A stretch of 64,000 bases of DNA from Akebia trifoliata. Taxonomy: Eukaryota; Streptophyta; Magnoliopsida; Ranunculales; Lardizabalaceae. Each line of letters begins with the position of its first letter. Within the stretch, counting starts at the first letter, position 1. The stretch is from assembly GCA_017979445.1 (NCBI GenBank), contig CM030706.1, positions 23,972,281 through 24,036,280 of the forward strand, read 5' to 3'. The position numbers and the translations under genes are program-made. The notes under the pieces are model-generated. The model was given only the letters and a program-made list of their open reading frames with translations, was not told where the DNA came from and did not search any database. Of the stretch, positions 1 through 10,968 are shown in pieces.

Positions 1-2534
1 GCTATCCGACAAACTACTTCAAAGCAAAAAAATGAAGATTTTCAAGACATTTGTGAGGAAAATGCATGCTGATCAGGTTGAACACATTAATAATAAAACA
101 ATGTGGTATGTGCTTATATTCATAATTATATTAAATGTATAATTGGGATTTGTTAATTTCAGGATTACTGTCTAGATCCAAACAAATACTACAACCCCAT
201 AGTTCTGATGGAGTGATCAAAACCAAAGATTCTGATTGAGGATCTACTGGAGGCAATAGAGCCAATGAAGCCATTCCCATTTGATCCAACATCGGATATG
301 AACGTTGGTGGTGCCTTGGCGAAACGGTGCGACATCGAAGATCACTCCCATCTTCAAGTGAAAACTAAGGTCGGGATCAAAAAAAATTATGCTAGCCTAA
401 GTGGTTTTGGACTCAATGAACTTAAATAAAGTTGCATAAGTTGAGATTGATAAATAATTGTACCTTTATCTATGTAGAACAGTTTCAGCTATCTATCTAC
501 ATTTTAAATAAGAGAGATGTATTTCCTTACTTTTTGAATGTTCAAAATAAATAATTACTCACCCATGAATATTTAGATCTATGAGCTTGGACAAAAATTT
601 GATTATTGTGAGGTAATCCACACATGCACACTCCGTCCCAGCCCAGTCCGAGAAAAGAAAAATCCGAAAAGAAATTTCAAATGCAAGATTATGACCCTAT
701 CACCTCACATTGTTGAGAAAAATAGGGTAATCGAACCAAGAAATGAATCGAAACAAAACAAAAATCACACGCATAAACACATATTTTTTACGTGATTTCC
801 TCTAGATTGAGGTATGTCCAAGAGAAAACTCACAGTTACAGATTACAAAACTACCTTAGTTAGTTCCAAAACTACCCTTTTATACTTGATTTGGCAAATA
901 TTAAGGAGTCTGTGAGTTTCAAAACTCAAAATTTTGGGTGATGTGTGTTCTATGATGTTGGGAAAAAGATGGAGGTGAAAGTGGAAGAAACAAAACGAAG
1001 GGCGTCACAATGAAAAACAAAGAATGGTTATCTCAAGGCCGTACCCAACAACACCAATTTAATTTCATGATCATCTACTTAAAATGTTGGAAAATGTTCT
1101 TAAAAAAATGTCTAACCAAAAATACCCTAAAATGCTTGTTTTCAAGGTTTTTTTAAATGCATCTTAACATGTGCAGTTACAGTACATGTTAACAAAATCC
1201 CTTATATAAAAGGGCTTTTGTAGCCATTGGGTTGAGGTCTCCATCAAAGAGACATGTTGAGATTAGAGGGAAAAAATCAAACTTCCTAGAGATCAGGATT
1301 GGCCTTCTAAGGAGTAGCACAATTTTCTCTAAGGATACTTGGGAATCTGTAGCATCTCAACCACTAGTTTGGTGGAGAGCCTCGAGATTAGTATAACCTT
1401 CTTAGGGATTAAATACACTTTCCTTGGTGAGGAAAGTGTTTTCTAGATCATTACAAATCTTTTAAAAATAGTATGCAAAGAAAATATATATATATTTCTT
1501 TTAAATATATGCATATATCGGTGGACATAAGAATTGAACTAGATATTGTCATTTATTGGATAGAAAGTTACTTTTGAAATAAAAGATCCAAGTAACATAT
1601 GCTCTAAAGATCAATTGAAAATCTAAATAGAGGGAGAAGACGACCAAGATTAGAACTTCAGTGTCAGAACTTATTTTGGGTAGTAGATAGGGTAATAATC
1701 TAATGACTCGGATTATATTGACTTGATCCTTACCAACTGACTGATTCATCCACTACATAGTGTGGCTTTGACGATACCTTTCCTTATAGTCCTATCAGGG
1801 GAGAAACTACAAGATGGGACTGGTGTCTAGTCTACCATTTGACATAAATTTTACTTATAAAACAATTTGATTTTAATATAGCTCAGTCAATATCATTTAC
1901 CATTCAGTTTGCAATTTGAAAAGAAGTGCACCATTTTACAGACATGGAACCAATTGCCTCCTTTAGAATTGTCAATCCAATAATAAAAACCAACAGATTA
2001 TACATGAATTAGAACAAAAAATATTACCTCTGAAATTTTTGAGGAGAAAATGTCGGAAATGATTGCTTCGATATCTTTGTGTTCTGAGAAAACATTCTAA
2101 CTTGGTTGGCCCATTCCCTTTAGATTTGTTTGTTGGTCTATAATACTAGAAGATTATTGAGAAACTGCCAGATCTACAAGGAAATTAGGATAAAAAGTCT
2201 ACAAGTTACAAAACTTTTAAGATATGAAACAAGACTAACAATTCTTATCCATCCACAATTGCCACCCAAGGTTTGCAAAGCTTGTAAGAGATGAAACAAG
2301 ATTGACAACTCTTATCTATCCATCAATGCCAAATTCCACGAAAGGAAAAAAATAAATAAATAAAACAACTATGAATGATTTATCATAACTATTCTCAGGA
2401 AGATTCATATGTTCAAAATGTTTAAGTACAGGTAATGTAGAAAAGGTAAATCATCATCATCATCATCATTATGATAAATGACAAAAAATAGTTGACCAAT
2501 GTGCATGAAGACTTCAGCTACTTTAGGATGAGAT
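1..2534. other. Unassigned non-coding stretch, no confident gene
   Basis: I see no intact gene here. A TATA-like TATATAAAA lies at about 1204, in a stretch that reads like a decayed promoter or leader, but no coding region follows. AT-rich low-complexity sequence and a short CAT-triplet run (about 2453-2470) are present. The only exon-like stretch is listed separately at 163-429. The right edge is the start of a solo LTR at 2535. Confidence 0.5.
163..429 (+). pseudogene. Candidate degraded exon, family not recognised
   Basis: A consensus acceptor (pyrimidine-rich tract ending in TTTCAG at 157-162) is followed by one frame that stays open to a TAA at 427-429, except for a single TGA at 214-216. 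The reading includes DPNKYYNPIVLME before the stop and KPFPFDPTSDMNVGGALAKR after it, which has the composition of real protein rather than random AT-rich translation. I do not recognise the family. The internal stop, and the absence of further exons to the right before the solo LTR at 2535, suggest a broken gene piece. It could also be the last exon of a gene lying mostly left of the window. Confidence 0.3.
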
Positions 2535-4057
2535 TCAAGTGCCCTTGATTCGTGGGTTGCGGATACATTTTTTTGATATTTTGGAGTCGCCACCTATTTT
2601 TACGATCTAGGAATCGAAGCATGATTCAAAATAGAAAAGGAAATATTGATCTACAAAAAGAAACTATGGGTCTGGGGATCACGTTACGGGATCGAAAGGT
2701 GTTAGGCACCAATCCTGCCTGGTAAATGTCGATCTTTATTTTTTTCAAAAATTACATTGCTAAAAAATGACCTAAACAATAAAATTAATAATAAAAAAAG
2801 TTTACTTGGGTGATTGTGACAACCGATTCTCTCAGTACTGGCGGAGTGCGTTCCTCGTATGAGCTTTTTTGCTTTTCTCTCCATCACTGAATTAGCTTTT
2901 AATTTTCGAGATGAGGTATTCTCCTCTTAGATCTGAGTATTTGTTGGATGTTTTGGGTGTTTTGAGGATTTCTAGGTGTTTTTTGAGGATTTTTGAATAT
3001 TTTTTGAGTAAAAAATGGGGTTTGGGTTAAGTAGGGACTTAGGGCATTAAATTAAGAATTTTGAAAAGGCTGGGGGAAAGTTTTTGACCTCTCTTTCCTA
3101 GGATTTTTCTTGACCTCTGAGATTGGGTTATGGAGGCTACTTTTTATAGAGTTTTTTGAAAGTCTTTCAATTTGATTAAGACACTTTAAGATAAGGTTAA
3201 TTAGGGATTTGAATTAGGGTTTCCATTCTTACGTACAATGAAAGAATATTTTTTAGTTTTCTTTAGAGAACCCTCCTAATTATATTTTTAATTGTTAGGG
3301 ACCCCAAATGGTGGGACTTTCTAATAAATATTAGGTGGGCCCTACTTGAATAAGTGGGCTACCACTTAAAATTTGGCCCGTGGGCTTAATTAATTAATTT
3401 TATTTGTTTAAAATTTTAAATTTAATTTAGTAAGGTTTCACTTTACGTTTATTAATATTTTAATTATTAATTTTAAAATTTTGAATTTTTAGGATTAGAA
3501 AATTATCGTTTTACCCTCAAAGAGGACTTTTGGGTTGAGAAGTCGTTTTTTGTGTTTTGGGACGTTTAAAAATCAATTTTTCATGAAGAATTCAATGGGA
3601 GTATCGATTTGTGTCATTTATGGGTTTTTGGCATAAAATGGTGTGGACCCTATGAGGGGTATTTTCATAATTTTGTCGAATTTGGTAAGAGCTGGCGAAA
3701 CAGTTTATTTGATTTTAATTTATTATTTTATGTGTTTGAAAGAGTTTTTTTAAGCGTAATGTAGGCTCTAGGGATGTTTTGATGTCAGGGGTATTTTGAT
3801 TATTTGATCATTTTTTAGTGATTTTTCTCGTAAAGTTTCTTTTTATCTCAAAATGATGATTTTTATATTTTTGGGTCATATTTTCCTAGCGTAGCGTCGT
3901 TTCTAAAGTTTTGTTTTCTTAAAATACCCCATCTGAATTTTTGAAACATATATAGTAATAAATAAAAGACATTAGAATATTCATCCATCATTGGGAACAG
4001 TCACAATCGGGTTGACGAGTTGATTAATCACGCGAGTGCAAAAATGGGATGTCTACA
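2535..4057 (-). mobile_element. Solo LTR of an Ogre/Tat-type Ty3/gypsy retrotransposon
   Basis: This 1,523-bp block is homologous over its length to the LTR at 37492-38999. Shared landmarks are the GAGTCGCCACCTA stretch, GGGGATCACGTTACGGG, AAGGTGTTAGGCACCAA, and the right end ATGGGATGTCTACA. Read on the minus strand the LTR begins TGTAGACATCCCATTTTTGC, the typical start of Ogre/Tat LTRs. The flanks are GAGAT (2530-2534) and GGGAT (4058-4062), a 4/5 match expected for an aged 5-bp target-site duplication. No internal retroelement sequence adjoins either side, so this is a solo LTR left by LTR-LTR recombination. The terminal TG at the left end has decayed (TCAAGTGCCC instead of TGAAAGCGCC). Confidence 0.85.
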
Positions 4058-6799
4058 GGGATCTCTGAATTTGTTGACAAACAATACGTCAAAAAAGCCC
4101 AAATTCGATACTTATTTAGTGTTAAAATCAACGGTCCAAGTCTGTCATTTATTTTTCGTCAGCCTTAGCCCATAGAGTTGAGCTGTTCATCGTCACTCTC
4201 AGACTGACTGTCTTCGAACCAAAAATCTGAGATCGTGGGAGGCAAGACTAGAGACTATATGCAGAAACTAATCTAGTAGCTCGCATATTCATCTTCATTT
4301 TCATCATTCGTATTCAAGCTGGTTTTGTAAGGTTGAATCGAATTTCTTGCAGAAATCTTAAGTACGAGAAGAATTTCGAAGGTGAGAGTTGGGAGAAGAA
4401 CTCATGGAAGGACCTCTTCGAATTTGTTGCAGAAACCCTAATACGAGAAGAATTTCAAAGGTGAGCATTGGGAAACCCTAAATAACTCACAGATATCCAA
4501 ACACCCCAATCTCGATTTCTTTCCCATTTTCGATCAACCAATTCATGTGTTTCGTGTTCTTCGTGCACTTATTCTGTTGATTTTAGTCAATCCATTCTAG
4601 CATTCGAAAACACCGAACGATAACTAACTATTCATGCTTGATCGATGGGTTAGAATTTCTTTTAAGTACTATATCTAGGGGTCAGAGCTCAAATCAAAGC
4701 TCACTCTCATCTCTAGATCTCATTTGTAAGTTCATCCCTCTAAAAACCCTTTTAAAAAAACCATTTAAGATTTTGAATTCAAATCGATTTCTATTAAATT
4801 TTCATTTTGATTACTGCTAAAATATGTACAAAATCTTCATTTGATTATTGTTAAATTTTCATTTAATATACTAGGGTTCTATATTGATTGATTAATGCGG
4901 ACAAATCGAAATGCTGATCTAAGATGATATGAAAGTTTCTTGGAAAAATTAGAATTGTGTACTTATTTTAAATCAAGAAATAAATAAATCCATCATATAA
5001 AAAACTAGGTATAGTTGAATTATTAGTTTGGGATATGATATTTGGCATATTGTTGTTGAGAATTGAGAATGAGTAGTTTTACCTTATAGAGCTTTGTAGT
5101 TTGTATCTTACATATGATTAAGTGGGAAAAGAATTTGTCATTTTCATCTTCACTAATATGAGTTATTTTTCATTTTGTTTAGAGTTTTTCTGATTTTCGA
5201 ATTTTCTTATGAGGCTCAGATCTTAATATAAATTGTCTTGGTGATGAATGGGAAATTTAACTAGTGTAAATGTGTAAAGAGACCTATTGTGTAGTAACTG
5301 TTTACAATTTCCATGATACTCGTTGAGGACTTGTTACCTATTGTTCTAAATATTTATTCATTTCATCTTTTTTTTATTTGTGTGGTTGTTGGTCTTGTTT
5401 TATGAAATTGGCATCTTTTTTTCATCTTTTTTTTTAATTTTTATTTATCAAAAAAAAAAAAAAATTGGTATAGTTAAGCATATGACATAGATGCATCCGT
5501 GCATGTGTTCATATGTGTGTTTGGATTCTATGAAGTTTATGGCATTTCAACTTTAATATTTTTGAGAACATGCTTTAATGTAAAAGAGGATTGGAATTTT
5601 TCTATCCTCTTCTCCCTTCCCATGCTTTTTTTTTTTTTTTTTCGAAATTTGTTTCCTATTATTTTTGTTGTTTTTATTTGACTTCAATTCAACATGTTAT
5701 GTTCTCATTTTAGCAGACTTATACCATTTTGAGCTACTATTCTTTCCATATAAAGAATTTCAACTAGCATACTCCTCCGCTACTGTAATTGGTAAAATTC
5801 CGTCCCCTTTTGTGCTTGCAACATAAATAGAATTTTTTTTTTCTTTCTTTCTATGAGTTTAATGCTAGGCATCCTAATTCAATAAGATACCTTTGAAATC
5901 TTATCAAAATAGGCCTCAGAATTTTTAGTTCTTCCACTAATTGAAAATCACATAACACATGCATGGTATTTTTAAAATAGAAAAATGAAATATACCCACA
6001 TGTTTTCACCCACTTTGTCAGGAAAATTGGGTTGTAGAAACTCACCATGTGAAAAGGATTTGAGGTAGTCCAATAGGTGGATCATCCAAGCAACTTGGCT
6101 GTTATGCATAAGAACCATAATTTGCTATTAATTTTTTGTAACAGATATGATTAGGAAGGAAGTAAGATGGTGTTTGCCTCGTTGGTTCTTGTGATGTCCT
6201 TTTTAGTTCATTAGTGAAGAAGGTTGGTGAGTCAGTAATATAGCTTTTGATTTCATTCAGTAGTTGTCCATCAGTAATGTAGTTATTTTTTTTTTTCATT
6301 TGATAAGTAATATACAATACTATTAGAAGGGGAAAACCATGATTAAAGCAATAAACATTCAGACAGAATGTGTTAGAGGGGAAGAAATAAATAAGAATTG
6401 ATCAATGAATTAGATAAATATCAAATTGCAAAAGGTTTCATTATTCCATTCACCAAAAATATGTTAAGCTCATACTAAAAAAATGCAGAAAGTACTCCTT
6501 CACATTTTCAATTGCAAAACCAACTTTCTTTTGGACAACATCCAACTTCATCACTCTTAGTTGCCCAATACAAGTATGATCATTAAGTGATATTTATATT
6601 CTTTGGAATAAGGCTTTGATGGTGAATATAAATATGATCATTACATCCCTCATTTATTAGTTTTTATTGAATTTCTTATGAGATTTCATCATCTTTCCAA
6701 TAATAAATTTGTTGGTTATAATTCTATTGATGTTGATAGGTCCATTGTTTCGGTTTATTTATTGCGTTGAAAACTAACTTCCAAATTTGTATTTGGCAG
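4058..6799. other. Unassigned AT-rich stretch with a local duplication
   Basis: No protein-coding region can be supported. The left part (about 4060-4550) resembles a plant gene leader: AACCCTAA motifs, GAAGAA-rich sequence and GGTGAG donor-like sites. No open frame follows. Poly-A/T runs occur at 5430-5463 and 5627-5642. Homopolymer-rich AT sequence continues to the exon-like stretch at 6800. Confidence 0.5.
4338..4475 (+). repeat. Two-copy direct repeat, 80-bp offset
   Basis: TCGAATTTCTTGCAGAAA at 4338 recurs as TCGAATTTGTTGCAGAAA at 4418. Both are followed by (AG)TACGAGAAGAATTTC(G/A)AAGGTGAG and a GTTGGGAG/ATTGGGAA tail. Each copy therefore carries a possible acceptor (TTGCAG) and a possible donor (AAGGTGAG) around about 38 bp. 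This could be a duplicated small non-coding exon or a simple local duplication. Confidence 0.7.
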
Positions 6800-6861
6800 A
6801 CATTCCATGCACCAGTAATAGCAAAACTAGAAGCAGATCCAAAAGTTTTTGCCTATCATTT
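6800..6861 (+). other. Candidate internal exon of unknown gene
   Basis: The stretch has a good acceptor (TGTATTTGGCAG, ending 6799), a strong donor (GTAAGT from 6862), and one uninterrupted frame over 62 bp reading TFHAPVIAKLEADPKVFAYH. I do not recognise the protein. No neighbouring exon is visible on the + strand. It lies about 540 bp upstream of the first CACTA transposase piece, so it may be another captured fragment within that element, or a relic of a host gene. Confidence 0.35.
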
Positions 6862-7403
6862 GTAAGTATACAACTTTTTTTCCTTTAACTCGAAACTCTA
6901 ATTTCAAGTTGCATCAACCTTGTACGAGCCAGTAATTAGCCGATAAGCGAGAACAGAGAATATAAACAATAACTAGACAATAATAAAATATTTCAAAACA
7001 ATCTGAAACATCACTGAAACTAGGGCTAGCTATCTTATTTTTTTCTAATTTTTGGAGGTATTCTTTGTCCAACACAATTTTTTTTATCACCCTCTTTTTC
7101 TGTTGTATATATATATATGTATGTGCATGTGTGTATCTCTAGTTTCTTAGAAGGAATTGTTTTTGCAATGCAAAAACGTTCACCTACCTCAATACATAAT
7201 AGAATAGAGATGACTCAATACACTGAAAATCTACTTTTAGCAACATCTTCATGTTTCGCATTGGAATCTTCATATTATTTTTCTTTGTTGAATAGAACAC
7301 TTTATGTTTACTTATTTGCATTTTCAGATCCTTCATCTAAAATTACTTGAATGTTAATGGTAGTTATTAAAATATGTTGTTTTTTTCCTTACCTATTAGT
7401 TGT

Positions 7404-7607
7404 ATGCTTATGGAGAGGCTCGAAGTTCCAAACAAAGAGTCGATGTCGAAACCTAGGTTATCAACAGAATACATTGATGGTGTAGTGTCATTTATTGAGT
7501 ACTTGAAAATGAATAGACAGAATTTTGGTAATGATGATCTTTATTTTTGTCCTTGTGTCAAATGTCGTAATACCTTATCGAGGAGGAAAATATTGAAACA
7601 ATCGTAA
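7404..7607 (+). pseudogene. CACTA transposase N-terminal (Transpos_assoc-like) piece
   Basis: This open piece reads PRLSTEYIDGVVSFIEYL followed about 15 residues later by FCPCVKCRNTLSRR. The spacing of the conserved S-x-E-Y-x-x-G-V start and the C-P-C-x-x-C cluster is that of the zinc-binding Transpos_assoc domain found at the start of plant TNP2-type CACTA transposases. In intact proteins it is followed by the Transposase_21 catalytic region, which appears downstream in the same orientation. The frame ends at a stop at 7605-7607. Homologous but interrupted sequence continues to about 8400. Confidence 0.8.
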
Positions 7608-8394
7608 AACACTTAGTCTGTGACGATATAGATACTTCTTACACGTGATAGACATTCTATGGAGAATATTGGAGGGGTGGGGATCATGTAACAATCGGGT
7701 CTAGTACATCTGATTGTTAGTGTGATAAAGGCATGGTCTCAAGAAAGACATACATGTTGAATAATGCACTTGGACGTTTATTCAACGAAGAAGATTATGT
7801 TACTTGCATGGATGAGTGTCATAATAGAAATGATGACCAAGTTCATGATGATTCAACAGATGATACTAAATATTGTTAAATGATAGATTAAGTGATGAAA
7901 CCTTTATATCATTCATGTCGAAAAGAGGATACAAAATTATCAATTATAGCTGAGTTGCTAAATATGAAGATTAGACATCAATGATCTCAGAAAAGTTTTG
8001 ATAAATTGTTGTAAATGATTAAAAGGATATTGTCATATGATAACTCCTTACCAGAGAGTACCCACTCTACAAAGAAAATGATCAAGACTTTCTGAATGAA
8101 GTGCGAAATTATTCATGCATGTCCTAATGATTGTATATTGTATTGAAGAGATAATGAAGATAGAGATAGTTGTCCAAAATGTGAAAAGAATAGATGAAAA
8201 TCGATTAATGAAAAGAAGTCGAGAAAAAAAATTTTACTAGTGAAAATATTGAGGTATTTTTCATTAACGCAAAGGTTGAAACGAATGTATAGTTCGTCAT
8301 CGATTGCAGAGAACATGAAATGACATTCTAAAGGATGTCAAAAACGAAAAGAGTTTATGTGTCATCTAGTAGATTCATCTTGTTGGAGAAGAGT

Positions 8395-9321
8395 GGATAG
8401 TAAATGGGAAGATTTTCCTGTTGAGCCATGCAATGTTCAGTTGGGACTTACAACAGATGGATTTGATCTATTTGGGATGAAAAACAACTCATATAGTTGT
8501 TGACTTGTTATGGTTGTTCCGTATAATCTATCACCATCTTTATGCATGCGAAAGGAATTTACGATGTTGACACTTTTAATTTCTGGGAGAAATCGTCTAG
8601 GACATGACATTGACGTGTACTTACAGTCACTGATTACAAAGTTAAATGAGTTGTGGTCTACAGGAATTGAAACATATGATGCTAGCGTTAAACATATGTT
8701 TACAATGAAAGCAATTTTTTTATGCGTTATACATGATTTTTCAACGTACAGTCATTTATCGAGTTGTAAAACAACAAAAAATTTGCATGTCCTGTTTATA
8801 GTGAAGGAACAGATTCAATGTGGTTAAAACACGACAAAAAACTTACTTATATGGGGCACATAAAATTTTCAACTGATCTCAACTATCCTTTCAGAAGTCA
8901 AAAATCTCAATTTAATGGGTATGAAGAAAATGAGAGGGGGAATTATCATTTGAGCGAATTGATCTATTAACCAAGTTGAAAACAATTCATACATACTTTT
9001 GAAAAAATATTAGGCAAAAAAAAGAAAAATTCTATAAATGATGAGACTCCATGGTCGAAGAGATTAATATTCTTTGACTTGCCTTATTGGAATGATTTGT
9101 CACTTCGCTACAATCTTGATGTGATGCTCATTGAGAAGAATGTGACTGAAAATTTCTTCTCAACAATTATGAAGACGAAAGATAAGATCAAGGATGCCTG
9201 TAAAGCTCCATTAGACTTGAAAGAAATGAAGATAAAAAAGAATTTACTGCTGATGAACATTAATGGCAATGAGGTTTTATCAAAAACTCTTTACGAACTG
9301 TCTAATGAGGAAAAAGAATAA
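8395..9321 (+). pseudogene. CACTA TNP2-like transposase core (Transposase_21)
   Basis: The core of a TNP2-type transposase survives in several frames. From about 8425 the sequence reads CNVQLGLTTDGFDLFGM, the LGL-x-TDGF-x-PFG motif of the family. The next piece has the PYNLSPSLCM and GHDIDVYLQSLI-x-ELW-x-G-x-ETYDAS stretches, and another at 9079-9321 has PYWNDLSLRYNLDVM followed by EKNV. In autonomous elements this domain cuts at the CACTA ends. Here stops and frameshifts separate the pieces, for example the stop ending the 8510-8827 frame and a further gap to 9079, so no functional enzyme can be made. Upstream and downstream domains are in the expected order. Confidence 0.9.
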
Positions 9322-9501
9322 ATTGTAAAATCTTGTGGGATTTGAAAATTCTTATCAGATATACTTCAAATTGAAAATAAAATGTGTGTTTACAAGAACT
9401 TCAATTGAAAATTTTGAAATCACATGATTATCATATACTTATGCAACATTTATTATCGGTGTTACTAATGTACGCGTTTAAGATGAAGATTCAGAAGCCT
9501 T

Positions 9502-9759
9502 TTGCGTGCCACAATTCGACAACTCTTGATATTTTTCAATGTCTTATGCTTGAGAAAAATCAATCGTATGGAGTTACAAAGTTTTAAAAGACGTATTGTA
9601 AAAGCAGTGTGTGTATTCGAAAAATATTTTCTACCTTCTTTTTTTGTATCTATGATACATCTCCTTGTGCATTTGGTGGAAGAAACGCTTATGTGCGGAT
9701 CAGTTAAATATCGATGGTTATATCCTTTTGAACGGTATGTGGTGATCAATAAGCAATGA
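9502..9759 (+). pseudogene. CACTA transposase DUF4218-like piece
   Basis: An 85-codon open stretch matches the DUF4218 region that follows the TNP2 core: a leucine-rich helical segment, then FEKYFLPSFFVSMIHLLVHL, then RWLYPFERY. The PxFF-x-x-M-x-HL-x-x-HL and YPFERY motifs are diagnostic of this region. Its function is not established, but it is a standard part of plant CACTA transposases. Downstream, to about 10090, broken-frame homology continues (VEYEQVRKWVLRQF, at about 10036-10077). Confidence 0.85.
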
Positions 9760-10159
9760 ATATTTTTATTTGTTTAATCGTTGTCTAATTTGTAAAATAT
9801 TATTATGATGATGAAGAGTTATAAACGATATGTGATGAACTAAACATTCCCAAAAGGTTCTATCACGAAATATTTTCTCATGGAAGAAGCAAAAATGTAT
9901 GATATGCATTACATGCCTGATGATTTACGTAGAATATGAAATCATCAACGATGCCAATATATGATTATGAATGATGACTATGAACCTACTTATCATATTG
10001 ATAAGAATAGGAAACATTATGTTTTGAACAATGTGGAATATGAGCAAGTTCGCAAATGGGTACTTCGTCAGTTTGCTGAGAGTTCTTAATGGGAAAAGTA
10101 TGCAACAACAACTAAAATTTATTTATATATCATATGAATCTAAACCTCATTAATTTATA

Positions 10160-10839
10160 TTATCTTCTATAGGAAATATAATGAATACCTTCAAAATCTT
10201 GCGTCAAGAGCTGATAGTCGAAAGACTAGTTCACAAGCAGAGATGGAAATGTCATACGTTCATTGGGTTAAAGAACAACTACATGACGATTTTAGCTCCT
10301 TAATCACAAAAAGGCTTGATACTGGCCCAAATGCTTCTACAATTTCATATGATACATATGTAGTAAATGGGCATATTTTCTATACAACAAAATATGAAAT
10401 GAATTTATCAACACAAAACTTTAGGGTGTCAATGAAAGCTGTAACTAGTTTTCGAGCAAATACTAGAGATACGAATTATATAAGTGAAGAAGTTACTTAT
10501 TATGGTATTATAAAGAAAATACTTAAGTTGAATTACCTAGATTTCAAAGAGACGGTATTTTATTGTCATTGGGTGCATGTAAAAGATTCAAATGGGTATA
10601 TGGTTGATCAAAACACAAATTTACAGTATGTTAACCTAAAGAGATTGATGAGAAATACAAAAGTGGACGATGACCAAAGTTGGCCTACGAAAATTTGGCA
10701 TTTGATTTTAGAAGCTCCGAAGATATTGAACAAATATGTAGATACTTTCGAAGATCCTCTAGTATTTGTGGCAAGTAACGTGGATACTTTATCATCTATT
10801 CTTAAAGAAGATATAATTGAAAATGATGATGAAAACTAA
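10160..10839 (+). pseudogene. CACTA transposase C-terminal DUF4216-like piece
   Basis: This is the longest open frame of the transposon (the ORF proper is 10243-10839, 198 codons, ending in TAA). It begins in the usual linker (NEYLQNLASRADS, then a W-V-K-E-Q stretch). It then shows the DUF4216 pattern: YEMNLSTQNFRVSMKA, SEEVTYYGIIKKILKLNY, VFYCHWVHVKDSNGYMVD and QYVNLKRL. The DUF4216 region normally ends TNP2-type proteins, and this frame has the expected C-terminal acidic tail. The preceding frames are broken, so this is a remnant. About 130 bp after its stop a Tekay-like LTR has inserted. Confidence 0.85.
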
Positions 10840-10968
10840 TTATATTGGTACGTTATGTATATATTTATGAAAAGTAGTGTGTTATAATAGTAATGATATA
10901 CTTTTATTTCTTTCAAATACAAATTTATTGTTGATATTGTGTAATATTTTTACTTTGGTTGCTATTTA

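Noticed and set aside
1749..1762. CACTACATAGTG as a transposon terminus
   Set aside because: It is a short palindrome with no subterminal repeats and no partner end.
7293..7302. GAACACTTTATG as a possible 5' end of the CACTA element (GAA would match the base triplet after the 3' end)
   Set aside because: It does not match CACTATGTGAAAA beyond the first bases, has no subterminal palindromes after it, and sits only about 100 bp before the transposase.
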